NCBI GenBank assembly: GCA_020086605.1
Contig: JACBWW010000041.1
Location: forward strand, 1,209,487 to 1,273,486
Origin: Lanius collurio
Lineage: Eukaryota; Chordata; Aves; Passeriformes; Laniidae
Length of the DNA: 64,000 bases
Direction of reading: 5' to 3'
Both the position numbers and the translations under genes were made by a program. Every line of letters starts with the position of its first letter. Position 1 is the first letter of the stretch. Positions 49,301 through 61,200 of the stretch are shown here, piece after piece. A model generated the notes under the pieces. It had not been told where the DNA came from. It saw only the letters and a program-made list of their open reading frames with translations, and made no database searches.

Positions 49301-49961
49301 TTGAAGCTGATAACGGTTGAAAGCTGTATGTTGTAAGGAACATTACTGTGGAAAAGATGCATAAGGGTTTTTTTAAGTCTGTAGTTAAGGACTGTAAAAG
49401 ATCTGTCTTGATAGTACCTTTTGATGTGAAAATTTCCTTTGTGAGAAGTTTTGAATTTACTCTCTTTAGACTTCTACTTGTACCCTTTCATGGATATCCT
49501 ACACACAGCGAGAATATGGCAGGAATAGAGAGCAAAATTCAGAATCTGTGTGAACTAACAGATAAAAGTGTGATCCTTTGAGCAGCGGGGTTTTTACACA
49601 CTTTGTCACAGTGGCAGCGTTAGCAAGGACACGCGTTCTCTCTCGCTTTACCGTGTGTGCCTGGGTCAGGTGGCCGTAAATAGCAGCCGGTTTGGGGTCT
49701 CTGCGAGGGCTGCGTCTCGTAGGAAGATGCGCCAAGCGCGTTTTAAGTTCAATTATAAGGATTGGAGGACCCCAGCCCGAAAGGCAGCGATGCTCCGCTC
49801 TCCGCTGCGGCCGCGCGGGGGCGCCCTCGGGACGCGCACCCCGGCGGGACGCGCCGGCTGCCCCGCTCCGCGCGCGGCTCCCGGCCCGAGCGCGGGGGGA
49901 CCCCGCCGTGCCACAGAGGCTCCCGTCGGGGGCTCCGGGCCCCGGGGCTGCCCCATCGCCG

Positions 49962-50018
49962 CTCTGGGCACCGACCCTCGCTCTGGGCACCGACCCGCGC
50001 CCCGGGCACCGACCCCCG
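49962..50018. repeat. Three 19-bp tandem repeats in the ABTB2 CpG island
   Basis: Units start at 49962, 49981 and 50000. Each has the form CTCTGGGCACCGACCCTCG, with small changes in the third. All three share the core GGGCACCGACCC. Confidence 0.9.
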
Positions 50019-50268
50019 CCCGCCGCCCCGCACGGGCTCCGCGCCGCGCACGGCCCGCTCCCCTCGCCCCGCCCCTCTCTCGCGTGATTGGCCGGGCCGG
50101 CCCTCCCGCCGCCGCCGATTGGTGCTGGCCGCCTGCCTCATTTGCATGCGGCGGTGCGGAGCGCTCGGCGGAGCCGCGGCGGGGAAGTTGCGCCGGAGCC
50201 GCCGCCGAGCGCCTGTCCCGCCCCGCCGGAGCCTCTGCGCCCTCCGCCGCTGCCGGCCCGAGCGGGAC

Positions 50269-50304
50269 ATGGCTGAGCGCAGCCCCCCGCCGGGATGGAG
50301 GTAG
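50269..50304 (+). other. Short upstream open reading frame before ABTB2
   Basis: An ATG with G at +4, in the context GGGACATGG, opens an 11-codon frame ending at TAG, 129 bases before the ABTB2 ATG. If it lies in the 5' UTR it could dampen translation of ABTB2. Whether it is transcribed is unknown. Confidence 0.4.
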
Positions 50305-50433
50305 CCGGGCCCTCGGGGAGGGCTCCTGCCCGCTGCGCTGCCAATCCTCCCGCGCCGCTCGGGGCTCGCTAGGGATCTGCCTCAACCTCACCTTTCGTGC
50401 TTGTCCTGCCGCTTGGCTTAACCCGTCTTTCCT

Positions 50434-51295
50434 ATGGCTGGGATATACAGCTCGACTCTGAAGACCCTGGAGGATTTAACTTTGGACTCTGGTTATGGGG
50501 CAGGGGATTCCTGCAGGTCCCTTAGTCTCTCTTCTTCCAAGTCCAACTCGCAAGCCTTCACCTCTTCTCAGCACAGAGGCAACTGGTGGTACTACTCGGG
50601 CTCCATGAACAGTAGGAATAACAGCTGGGACACCGTGAACACCGTGCTGCCGGAAGACCCCGAGGTCGCAGATATCTTCTCCAAGTGCCCTAAGCTGCCG
50701 GATCTCGAGGAATACCCTTGGACTGATGAAGACATCGGCAGAATCCTGCGCAAAGGGAAGGCAGACGGCCACGGCAGGAGCTTTTCGCAGGAAGCTGTCA
50801 GGCGGCTCTCGCAGCTGCTGCGGCGCGCCCTGATCAGGGTGTCCAGGGAGGCTCAGCGCCTCAGCGTGATGCACTCCAAGTGCACCCGCTTCGAGGTGCA
50901 GAGCGCCATCAAACTCATCCAGAGCTGGGCCCTGGCCGAGAGCTGCGTCCTGGCCACTGTCAAGGCGCTCTCCCTGTACAGCATGAGCGCCGGGGATGGG
51001 CTGAGGAAAGGCAAATCGGCCCGGTGCGGCCTCACCTTCTCGGTGGGGCGGTTCTTCAGGTGGATGGTGGACACGAGGATCTCGGTGAGGATCCACGAGT
51101 ACGCGGCCATCTCCTTGACGGCGTGCATGGAGAACCTGGTGGAAGAGATTAAGGCTAGGGTTTTAGCGAGCCAGAGCCCCGACGGTGGCGGGGAGATCTC
51201 GGCTGAAATCCTGGAGATGGTTATCAACAACGATGCGGAACTTTGGGGAGTGTTGCAACCTTACGAGCACCTCATCTGTGGGAAGAACGCTAATG
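50434..51295 (+). CDS. ABTB2 first coding exon (ankyrin repeat and BTB domain protein), partial
   Basis: The exon encodes the first 287 residues plus one base of ABTB2, which is about 1,025 residues long in mammals. The start [20 protein letters not shown] and the following serine-rich run match the ABTB2 N-terminus as I know it. [38 protein letters not shown] and [19 protein letters not shown] are further hallmarks. The helical part from about residue 100 on corresponds to the histone-fold-like region described in ABTB2 and its relative ABTB3 (BTBD11). The ankyrin repeats and BTB domain lie downstream, outside the window. The exon ends at AATG|GTAAGA (donor 51296); the open frame beyond it, to 51501, is read-through into the intron. 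The family is thought to act as a BTB adaptor in protein turnover, but its role is poorly known. Confidence 0.95.
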
Positions 51296-52358
51296 GTAAG
51301 ATCCAGCTTTTACAGTCTGTTGCCTTCATACCAGCAAGCTTTACGGTAAAATCCTCGCTCTCTGTGGGCTTGGGGTTTTGCTGGGTTTTCTTTGCATCTG
51401 GATTGCATCTCGGTCGTGGTTTGTGTGTGCGTAAAGCGGGCATAACGCTCTTGCCAGGCAAGAATGATCCTGCTCCGTTCCTGAGATGTACCAGCTTATA
51501 AAAGGCTGTGGGAAACCAAGCCTTGTTGTCCTAACAAACATCTGACTTTCCACCAGCTGTTGTTTTGAGCATTTTCCCTCTAACTGGCGTGCAGATATGT
51601 TCTCTGTAACCCTAAGATGAAATGCGCTTTACAAGCTGCTGTCCAGAAAGTACCACTATATCTCTTTCAATCAAAATTTACCTTACAGCGAATATCTTGC
51701 AGTTCCATCTTAAAGATGCTGTTATCGTATACAGCCTGGAGAGGGAAAACAACATTAATTTTTTCCCCTCTTTGCCGCAGTAAAATTCACTTTATGAGCA
51801 AAAACTTTAATCTTCATGTTACTCGGACTTCCTCGTAGCTCAGCAGAAACCTGTGGTGTACTTTCCTGCCATAAACAAGAGCTCGTGTGTGAGTGTAGGA
51901 CGGTGCCTCGGAGGTGAGAATAACGCAGTGCTAAGGTACTGACCGCTGTCATTTGTTTGGAAAGCAAAGTTTCCGAGCACTTGAGCAGAGAGAGGAATGT
52001 TGGCATCTTCCTGCTCGAACGAGGAGCAGTTTGGAAGGCTTAAGCCGTGACAGTTGTGTTAAGGAGCGGCACTGTTTATTTTGCATTGACACACTGAGGA
52101 ATGCCATATTTTTCCATGGAAAATTTAGGGAAACGTCCAGTTTAGAAAAGTATGCTGTGTGCCACCCACGGTTTCATGGCTTTTGCTGGCCTCTGTTACG
52201 GTTGGCTATTCCACGCTTAACACGTTTGTGATTTAACTCTGTAAAACCGGGGGGCTTGGTCTTTTCAGAAGGCAATCTCGTATCGAGAGAAGCAAAGGAG
52301 CTGTTTTCATTTGAGGGAAACCCCCTTTGAAACACTTTGTCAGAGATGCGCTGACTCA

Positions 52359-52383
52359 CCTCCTCCTCCTCCTCCTCCTCCCT
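52359..52383. repeat. (CCT)n trinucleotide repeat
   Basis: Eight or so perfect CCT units in ABTB2 intron 1 form a short pyrimidine-pure tract. Confidence 0.95.
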
Positions 52384-55300
52384 GGGTGCTTTGATTTCCT
52401 GCAGTTCTTCTGTACCCGGGCAATTCCGGGATACAGATCACGAGTAGGTGACTGCAGCCGGTGTCCCCTTTGGGTCAGCATTACTAAACAATCGTGAGAT
52501 AAATGCAAAGAGCCTTGTGGGTGTTCTCTTGGCACTCGTTCAAGGCACAACTGTAACTTTAAAAGTCAAACACAGTTATCTCTATTTCTAACTACACACT
52601 CTTGGATGAACAGGGAGGTATGAGGATGCCGTGTCTGCCAAAGCACTTGCCATCCTTTGTTTATCCTGGGAGCGTTTGTCCCCAGCTCTGAGAATAGGAC
52701 TTGTTTCCCTCTTGTGTTCCTTATTTAGGACACCCGGAGTGAAATACTTCGGTTCTGTGAACCAAAATGTGTATTTCAGCTCTTCTCTGCCCAGTGCTTC
52801 TGCCACACAGGTTCTGTGTGTAAAGTGAAGAGCTGGACCCTCACTGAGCTTTCTTTTTTTTTTCTTATTTTTAATCTATTTAAGAGAAAAACTGCGGTGA
52901 ATGAATAGATGTTGGTGTTGAATGGGAAGAAGGGTGAGTGTGCAGGGAAATGCTTATAAATATTCAGAGCACCAAATGGTCAGTTATGATAACGCTCCTG
53001 CACAGTGGAAGGCCAAGCAGTCAGTGGCCACAGAAGGATTGGCTTCTGTTGCCTCTTTTGTTGTTCCTGCCTTTCAGATCAATTCTGTCAATAATTGAAT
53101 GCATTTTTTAAGTCTGGAAATTGAATAAAACCCCACATGAAGGCATCCTGTGATTTCCTGTGACAGGCTGTCACTAGTGTTTTACCTGACACAAGTCAGT
53201 GAATCCTCTAAATGGCTTTTCTTGCAGTTGTAAGGCCACAAATGGTTTTTATATGGATGCAAAAAAGCTTGAAATAACTTCTCTGTTCTTCTCCCTGTAG
53301 GAATTGTAAATGAGTAGTATTCACATCATTCTGCACAGTGCTTTCAAATGATCTTGTCTTTTACATTAATTTAAATCTGAAGTAGATCTGGCAGTGAAAT
53401 AACTGGATTTATTCCTGTTTAAGGAACAGGGATAGTTGCTTTACTGTCACTTTTGTTTCTTTTCTAGTAAGAGCATTTAGAGGAGCACTCGTAAATTGCG
53501 AACTTGGGCTGGTGTTTGTTGGGTTTTGTTTTAATAGCCCTGAGTTTCATGTCGGAGATAAAAAGCACTTAGAGGTTCAGTCCTAACTCCAGTCAAGCAT
53601 TGTAATCCCTGGATGAAATCCATGGCGCTGTCCTATGCAGAAGATTGCATGGGATTATCATAATGGACATTTCTGGCATTATGATCTATTGAATACCATT
53701 TTCATTATTAGATCAGGACAGCCTGCTGCTTTGGAGTCAAAGAAACAGTAAGTAAATACATAAATCTTCCTAAACTCTCATGAGACGGAGGTTTAGACCT
53801 GTATTTCTTCAGTGACTAATCTCCCATCAAAGAGCACGGTCCAGTCACTGCTCTTGAAGCTTTGGAGGCTGAGAGCAATATTTTGTATAGCAACAAATGT
53901 GTTTTACTCAACACCTGCTGTGTGAAGGGTGAAGTTGGAAACTCTGTAAATGCTGAAGGGGGAATTCTAATATTATTTTTAAATAAACTATAATCTGTGG
54001 CTTGCTTGTTTATTTGCCCTTTCTGTGAAGCTGTTCTTTAATCAACTTTTTTGCTGCTTCTGTGGGCCGTTTTCTGCTCGCTCTGTGTGAGTTCTGACTT
54101 TGTGCTTGGGACTGGGTGGCTCTGCCTTGGGAGGAGGAGGAGGAGTGACCTGAGCCTGTGGCCCTGAGGAGTCCTGCCAGGCTCTGGGTGTGTTAATGCC
54201 AACAAGGGTAAGGTCCTTCTAGGCAGAATCTAAGGGAGGATGTTGCTAAAATAAAGGAATGCTGGACAGAAAATGAAGCACAAGCAGCAAAACTGAGCAG
54301 CTGCTGAACGATGTAGCCAGTGAAAGGTAAAACAAGTGGAAACTGGAATACATGTTTTAGTGTCTATTTTTAATTGGATGGAGATGTATGATATCCAGTG
54401 GTAGGCAGTGTACCCAGTAGTTTCACAGGGCTCTTGAGACATGCTTATTTGGAATATTAAGAGTCCATTAATTTAAAATGTTTGTTGAGAGATGAGTTGA
54501 AATCTGAATTTACCTTGGGAATGTGATTGTTTTACTTGATCTGCTTATGTTTGGTGTGTGGCTCTTTAGACTCTGAGCTGTCAGCACTGCAGATACATTT
54601 TGATATTATTGCCCTGTTAATTACAGCACTTGGGTTGTACTGAACTCTCTGGTTATGGTCAGGCACTCCTGTGTCTGCCAGTCCACCTGCTGTGCTGTTT
54701 AATGCATCATCACATCCTGGTGCTCTGGAGATAGAAGTGTTGACAGATGTTTTGCCAAAGGAAAAAAAAAAAAAAGGAGAGGGGGAAGGGTTGGAATTTA
54801 ACTTGATAATGCTGTTTCTTCATGTACCTCTGAGCTCAAACACTTGAAGTTCTCCCTGGATGAACTAATCCACAAATAAGTCTTGTGGCTTGCTGAGCTG
54901 AGGAGGAGGAGAAATAGGATCTGAAATAATTCTACTTGTGTTTTGAGGCATTTTTCTTAGAAGAGGGTTGAGGGGGGAGCTGTATAACCTTTCCTCACAG
55001 TGTGAGGGAGTGGTTTGGACTCTAAAAAATTAAACAAGGCATGAATTTTCTTCTTTCTGACACTAAACACTGACAAACCTCATCAAACATGGGCTTAGTA
55101 TTTACTGTCACCAACCCTGTATTCTTCTGTATTTCACACTGCACTGACACAGGTTAAAAATTACAGCCAGTTTTAACAGAGAGGATTTTTTAGAGTTATG
55201 CCATGATGAAAATTCCTTTTTTATACCTATCACATGGTCTGAAATAACTTTATTTCTGCATAGTCACAGTTCTGTATTGAAATGCAGCATGGGGGAAAGA

Positions 55301-58128
55301 AAATACTGACATTTCAATAAGCAGAATGTCCTTTTGTTATCTGAGCTGAACAAATGGGTGTGCTCATCAAGAGCCTCATCAATTTTAATAAGCTATCAGC
55401 TCCACAAGTCTTCAGGAAAGCACTGCATGGTGGAAGGGGGGCTTTTTTGGGGGGGGGGCAAAGAGCTGCAAAGGCAATCAATAAATAAAATGGAGGGGAA
55501 ATACAAGACTCATACGGTGGTACAGCAGGTGGCCTGCAAATGGTTTCAGGAAAAAAAAAATCAAGTAACTCTGTTCTCTGTGTTACCTTGTCTGAAGCAG
55601 GAGCTGGAAGCAATTTTGGGGATTCCTGGGCAGGAATTTGGTAACTTGTGTACACATTTCCATGTTGGATGAGCTGGTTGTAGCCATGATCCTCTTCCAG
55701 CGATGGCTTCATTCACCTCTGCACCTCCAGCCCACCTTGTGTTCTTCTACTCCTGGGCAGCCACAAGCTTGGATTTCTATCCACAAAGCCACAGGGACAA
55801 ATTCTTTAAGCCTAAATGTTAATGCTTGTACACACATGCTCACCTCTCCTACGAAAAACAAACCACCAGGTGCATCTCTGCAGATGTCTGTTCTTCATTG
55901 TGCATCTTAGGGTGAAGTGTAGAGCAAGTGAGGCTAAAATGCCTGGTTTTTTTCCACTTAAAGTCAGTTTTCTGTGTGTCTAGATAAAGTTTTTAAGTTA
56001 CAGTAAAGGAAAAGAAATGTAAATTAATGTAAAAATAATGATGCTGTCTTAATCCTTCATGTTGCTGATATTGGCCCAGGGCAATAAAATTTGTGTCCTT
56101 TCAGTAAAATTGGTTAAAGAGAAAGTGCTGGAATCCCTCTGTCTGTAACTACCAGCAGCAAATGCTGGTGGTATTTGGATTTTTAATGGAATCTGTGTTG
56201 TTGACAATTCTGTGAAACAGAGGAGTTGGGCTGTGAGGGAGGGACCTCTTGGAGAGAAAACTCCGTGATCTGTTGTGTCAAGGCTGAAATCTCTTCTACT
56301 GTTAAAGTCTGAACTGAGCAAATACTGTTGGGGCCAGGACCAAATTATTTCCCGAAGTTACAACAGGATTTTGGCAGTTGTTTCATTGATTTATTGATTT
56401 TTCCAGGTGTAAAATCAGGCTGGTTTAGCTCAAAGACTATCAGTGAACACCTGTGCAATATTTTGGGATGCTCTTACATGTTATTTTGTGTGTACATGTC
56501 AGCAGAAAATGAGGAATGAGCTCTGAGTGTTCATATTTTAGTAACAAAACAGGGTGTTTGTTGTACATGTCTTCTGATATTGGAATAACTGGAATTAAAT
56601 TAGAGATGTTGCAGCTGATTTTGCTGAACTGAGCCACCAGGGTGTGGGTTTTTTTCTCATGTACCCCATCTAATTTCTAACATGATTTGAAACTTAAACT
56701 CCCCTGATTGAGGGAGAGTTGCTGCTTGTCAATCACCTTCCATAACTGATGTGCAGGATTATGGATATCCTCTTCCTTGAGATCAGCACACATCCAGTGC
56801 ATAGATGTCATATATATAGATTTTGGCTGTTTTGACATATTAATCCTCCCTAATTTGGGGTTCTTCCAAAACTAACTGCAGTGGTAACAAAGGATAATGA
56901 TGAATTTTGAATCAATTTTGTTTTGATAATGAGGTTGAGATGAAACATTTTCTTGTGCTGAAAAATCTTGTTTGGGTAGAAATGTTCTTGCAATGTTTTC
57001 ATGTTGTGACAATTAATTTCTGCTGCTGTACATCGTGGGATTCAATTACTACTCCAGTTAATGGTCCATTTAGAGCTTTCTTCATCTGTTTGATTTTTCT
57101 GTCCCTTTCCCCAGCTTGGTTTTGTAATGGATGGGTCTGTAACAACTCAAAGGAAATGCTTCAGTTTATGAACTCCTCTGCTGCAGGAAACATAAGAAAA
57201 GTACGGGAAACACTTATTTACAATAGACCATAAAATTCACTTAATAAACAATTACCAAGTTGCAGAGGAGGATGGGTGAGCACTCAAACATTCATTACCT
57301 TCAGAGAGAGCCAAAGCTCAGAAGTGCCCACTTGCCCTTGGGAGATTCAACTCAAAATCTTGGTGTTGAAGTAGAAGTTGTTAAAAAAACTCATTTTACA
57401 GCAATGCAAGAAGATGGAATAAAGCCAAAAATAGTATTAATCCTGTGATCTTTGCCAAATTAGCATGTTGTCCTTTCTTAAAGGCTAATGCATTTCACAT
57501 TTAACTTTTTCTTGAGCAATTTGTCCGTTGTGCCAGCAGAATTCAACAGAAGAGAAACAGGCTTGTAAACACAATAAACCCACTGGATACTCTACTGTGC
57601 TGAGTAAATCACTCAGCTGTCTTAATTCTCCTGAATGTTTGGAAATGAGATGAAAATAATTCTCCATTTCCATCTGAGCTTTCCCTTTGCATTTGATCAG
57701 GGCTGGGCTTTTCAAGTCAGTCTATGTGGTCCTTATTTCTAAACATCTCTCATTGTTTCAGGCTCAGGATTTTGCAAGCTGGACATTAAGGGAAACCTCT
57801 CTCCCTAATGAAGTTTTGCCCTGCCAGTAGACAGCAGGAGGAAATGTCCATTTGTTCATGCTGAGCTATGGGAATTCAGGCTGATGAACAAAAGGATAAA
57901 ACCAATAATTTCTGGTGCTCTTCTTGTTTTAATGGGATTGATTTACGTGGTATTTTGAACCTAAGTGCCTAACATGAGGTTTGGTTAAATCCAAACAAGC
58001 TTGAGGCAACAGTAAATCCAGGACAGTGGTGGCTTTGTGCTTTCTTAATTTACAAACTGGGGCCAAAATACTTAACAGAACTCTTGTTTCTCTTCCATAT
58101 GGAAGGGCAGCTACGTTTAGGAAAAAAT

Positions 58129-58154
58129 ATTATATATATATACATATATATAAA
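58129..58154. repeat. (TA)n simple repeat
   Basis: An alternating TA tract with one CA interruption in ABTB2 intron 1. Confidence 0.9.
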
Positions 58155-58225
58155 AAACTGGTGGACATTGTTGAGAGCATGAGTCAATTTAAGGGTTCCA
58201 GGTTGTGGATTTTTTTTTTAATGGA

Positions 58226-58260
58226 GTACCAGGTTGGAAGGGACCTGAAGGATCACCTTT
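58226..58260 (-). mobile_element. Short CR1 3' fragment, antisense
   Basis: CAGGTTGGAAGGGACCTGAA followed by GGATCACC matches the antisense CR1 3' end over about 35 bases only. Confidence 0.55.
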
Positions 58261-61200
58261 CACCACCTGAGTGAGGAGAGCCTTTGGAGTTGTCTTGTTT
58301 GCATCACAGGACTTGTCCCAAGAAAGCAACCATAGAAAGAGGAAAGGTTTGTTCCTTTTGCCCCAACACATCCAGACTTGCCTTTGGCCTTGGGTCACAA
58401 GCCAGGCAGGATCTGGGAGCTCAGCCTGGTCCTTGGGAAGGGTTTGGATGCAGCAGGTGACCTGGCAGAGCTTGGCAAGGCAGTGAGGAGTGCCCAGTGA
58501 TGGGCAGGGCACGGCTGAGGTGGTTTTGTCAACCCCTAATCCAGGTGTGTGCCTGCAGCCTGCCAGGGTGTGGTGGCTGCCCCTGTGTGAGCTTGGGGTC
58601 TGTGGGATGGGATTGATAGCATGGAAGTAACTTCTGGGGAGAGGGGCTGGTGTGGCTGCTGCCTCCTCAGGAGAGGACACGAAGGATTAAAGTTAAATGG
58701 AATTCTGAGCTATAAAATCCTCATCTGTTAAAACCTACTTGTTACGTGGTGCTTGCAGATGAAAGTCCCTTAGAATTGTCAACTTCCTCCTCCTCCTCTG
58801 CTCAAAAACCTGTTCCTTAATGATGTGATTCCTGGTCCAGCTGATGCTGTTTGAGGAGCCCCTCGGTGGGGCAGGGGTTTCCATTGGTCTTTGTTGGGAT
58901 CTAATGTGAGGCGTTTCTGTGTCAGCAGAGCTGAGGGAGGTGCTGGGCTGCAGCCTGGGAGCATCATTAAATCGGGTCCCAGGGACTGCTTGGTGCTCTT
59001 TGTGTGACTTTGACCCAGACACTCAGAGGTCACTTGTACACCTGAGCACTCGTCAGTCTTGTTCTGGTTGCTTAATTATTACACCTGGACCATCTCTTTC
59101 TTAAAACCTGTTTGATGTTCACATCATGTTGGACTTGACCTATTTCACGTCTGAATTGAGTGAAATGCCAGAGCAATCTGTCACAAGGCTGATTTGGCTC
59201 TGCCTGTCCAAGGACTAAAAAGCCTTGACATAAGAAAAAAGAAAAGAGGAAAATGTACTTAAACAATTCCTATAGTTTTTGTGTAGGGACACTAAAATGC
59301 TTGAGATGATGAAGAGTGTTTGTGGTAGAATCCTGGGATAGAGACAAAGAACTGAAGCCAAATAAACATTTCAGAGCAGCTTTTCAGTTTGTGGATGTAG
59401 ATTTATAACAACTGATAAATTTGCTGTGGGGCTATGCAAGATCAAAGTAAAAGTTGTTTATGGCATTTGGGGGATGAGAGGAAAGGAACACCACAGAAGA
59501 CATAATCTGCTTGTCCTATTCTTCATTGTTTATAACATCACAGTCCATGCTGGATACTTGTTGCTTTAATTTCTATCCCAATCTGGAGTCTGTTGCCTGG
59601 GACCTGGAGAATAAAGCAGAAAATGTAATTGTGTTTATGCTGGGACTTACACATTAAAAAGATAAGTATGCCAGAGGCATTACTATCTAGTGGGTTTTTG
59701 ATCCTATGTAGCTCTGGAGTTTTTCCTGATTTAATTCCAAGACGACAGTGAATAGATGTTCTTCTAATATTTACATTTTATTGTTTGTGAATAAAGCACA
59801 CTACTGTTTGAGCTGAAGGACAAGAGTTGCATATTGGCAAACAGCTAAAGTAGGGAATTAGGCCAGTTTTGCCTCATATTCTTTCTTCAAACTGTTTGGG
59901 TTTTTGATGTTTTACTAGAATTAAGTGGAAGTCAGTTTCTTGCTTGTTTTGTTTACATGACTGCTCCGTACTCCAGGCACCACTGACTCATGTCAGGTGA
60001 AAGCAAAAACCAGGGGTTTTGAGCTGCTTTTAGGCAGTTCACTCATCTTTATCTTTCATTCCTCTTACAAATAGTTGTGAGGTTCCTTTTTATTGCTTTT
60101 TTCCAGTTTTTGTGCAATTTCCTGAGATAACACCACAGGCCTATGTGAAACCTTAGGGATGGATGCTTGTTGCAATAATGTAAAAGATAACATAGAATGA
60201 AATGTATTTCCTCTATGAGGGTGGATATAAGCTCTGTTTAATTGCACATTGAATTTCTGTTCTTTGCTTGAATGTTATCTTCATTCCAGCCCCCCCACCC
60301 GGTTTTGTGCTCAGCTTGCACTGGTGACTTTGTTTAGTCTAGAGATCCTAAAACTTGCTCCAGAGCTGAATTGATACAGTTTTATTATGATCTTAGTATG
60401 GTTTCTAGTACTTTTAAGCTATTATATCAGTTTTATAACGTGTCTTTGGATGTTTGCACTGAAGGAACAGTTGAACTTAGAAGGGAGGGAAGAAGGTGGA
60501 AAAACTACAATGGTAGCAACCAATTAATAATCTTTATTGTTGTTTTTAATAAACCTTCTCATTCTTTTGTCAATATAAAAAGGCTATTAAAGTTTTTTTT
60601 CCCCAGGAAGCATTATGAAAACTTCTACTATGCTTTGTCTGCCTGTGTTGAAATTGTGGCTTGAATGAGTATCAGTTTTGTTTGAACCTGAAGTAAGATC
60701 AGGAGATTTGTCAGAGTTCTGCTACTGGAAGAAGCTCAGCATCCATGTGGGAAGTGCTGCTTACCTCGAGGTTTAACCTTGCTGCAGCCAAAGGAATAAT
60801 TTCCATTCAATTTAATAGATGATTGATGAATTTTTGCTTCTCAGAAAAGACCTGGATCCTTTCTGAAGTAGTTGCCTGGGTTTGAAATTGCTTGGATTGA
60901 GGCCACGTGTTTGTCAGAGGTGGTTTTGTTTTGGTACTTTGTAATAAACTTAAGGGATTTACACCTCGAGGTGGGAGAAGCTTTGGCTTTGGTGACCATT
61001 TCTTCCATGGCAAACCTGGGGGGGATTTAAAGCATCTGTGCCCTGAGGTAGTTCTGTAGCTGTGCAGGGGAGTGCAGTGTGGGTGAGTGGTGTGATTTTG
61101 TTACCATTATTCCTTTGGAAAAGCATGTCCATCCTCCAGCTCCCTTCTCTCAGGGTGATGCTGAGTGCAGAGCTCTTATTAAAGCCACTACAGGAAGAAT

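Larger units (their letters stand above)
32690..49580. other. Intergenic region between CAT and ABTB2 promoters
   Basis: About 17 kb separate the two head-to-head genes. No protein-coding exon is supported; open frames are short and none resembles a family I know. Recognised contents are CR1 copies (44100-44940, 44945-45275, 49190-49300), an 80-bp tandem duplication (42491-42643), a CpG-rich patch (about 42040-42230) and small A- or T-rich tracts. Much of the rest is AT-rich unique sequence that could contain enhancers, though nothing can be proven from the window alone. Confidence 0.65.
49590..50433 (+). promoter_or_regulatory. ABTB2 CpG island promoter: two CCAAT boxes and an octamer
   Basis: A strong CpG island precedes the ABTB2 start codon. 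Two inverted CCAAT boxes (ATTGG at 50087-50091 and 50118-50122) are followed by a perfect octamer ATTTGCAT at 50140-50147. No TATA box is seen, so the start site is probably about 50170-50230 by analogy with CCAAT promoters. Long open frames here on both strands are GC artefacts. Confidence 0.65.

Noticed and set aside
49655..50461. 268-residue open frame on the plus strand upstream of ABTB2, with long frames on the minus strand too
   Set aside because: All are Arg/Pro/Ala-rich products of the CpG island, overlap each other in several frames, and resemble no family. The ABTB2 frame starting at 50434 explains the locus.
50476..51096. 206-residue minus-strand frame opposite ABTB2 exon 1
   Set aside because: Shadow of the GC-rich ABTB2 coding exon. 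The plus-strand frame matches a known protein throughout.
51296..51501. Continuation of the ABTB2 frame past 51295
   Set aside because: A consensus donor (GTAAGA) lies at 51296, and the protein text loses similarity to ABTB2 right after the NAN residues.
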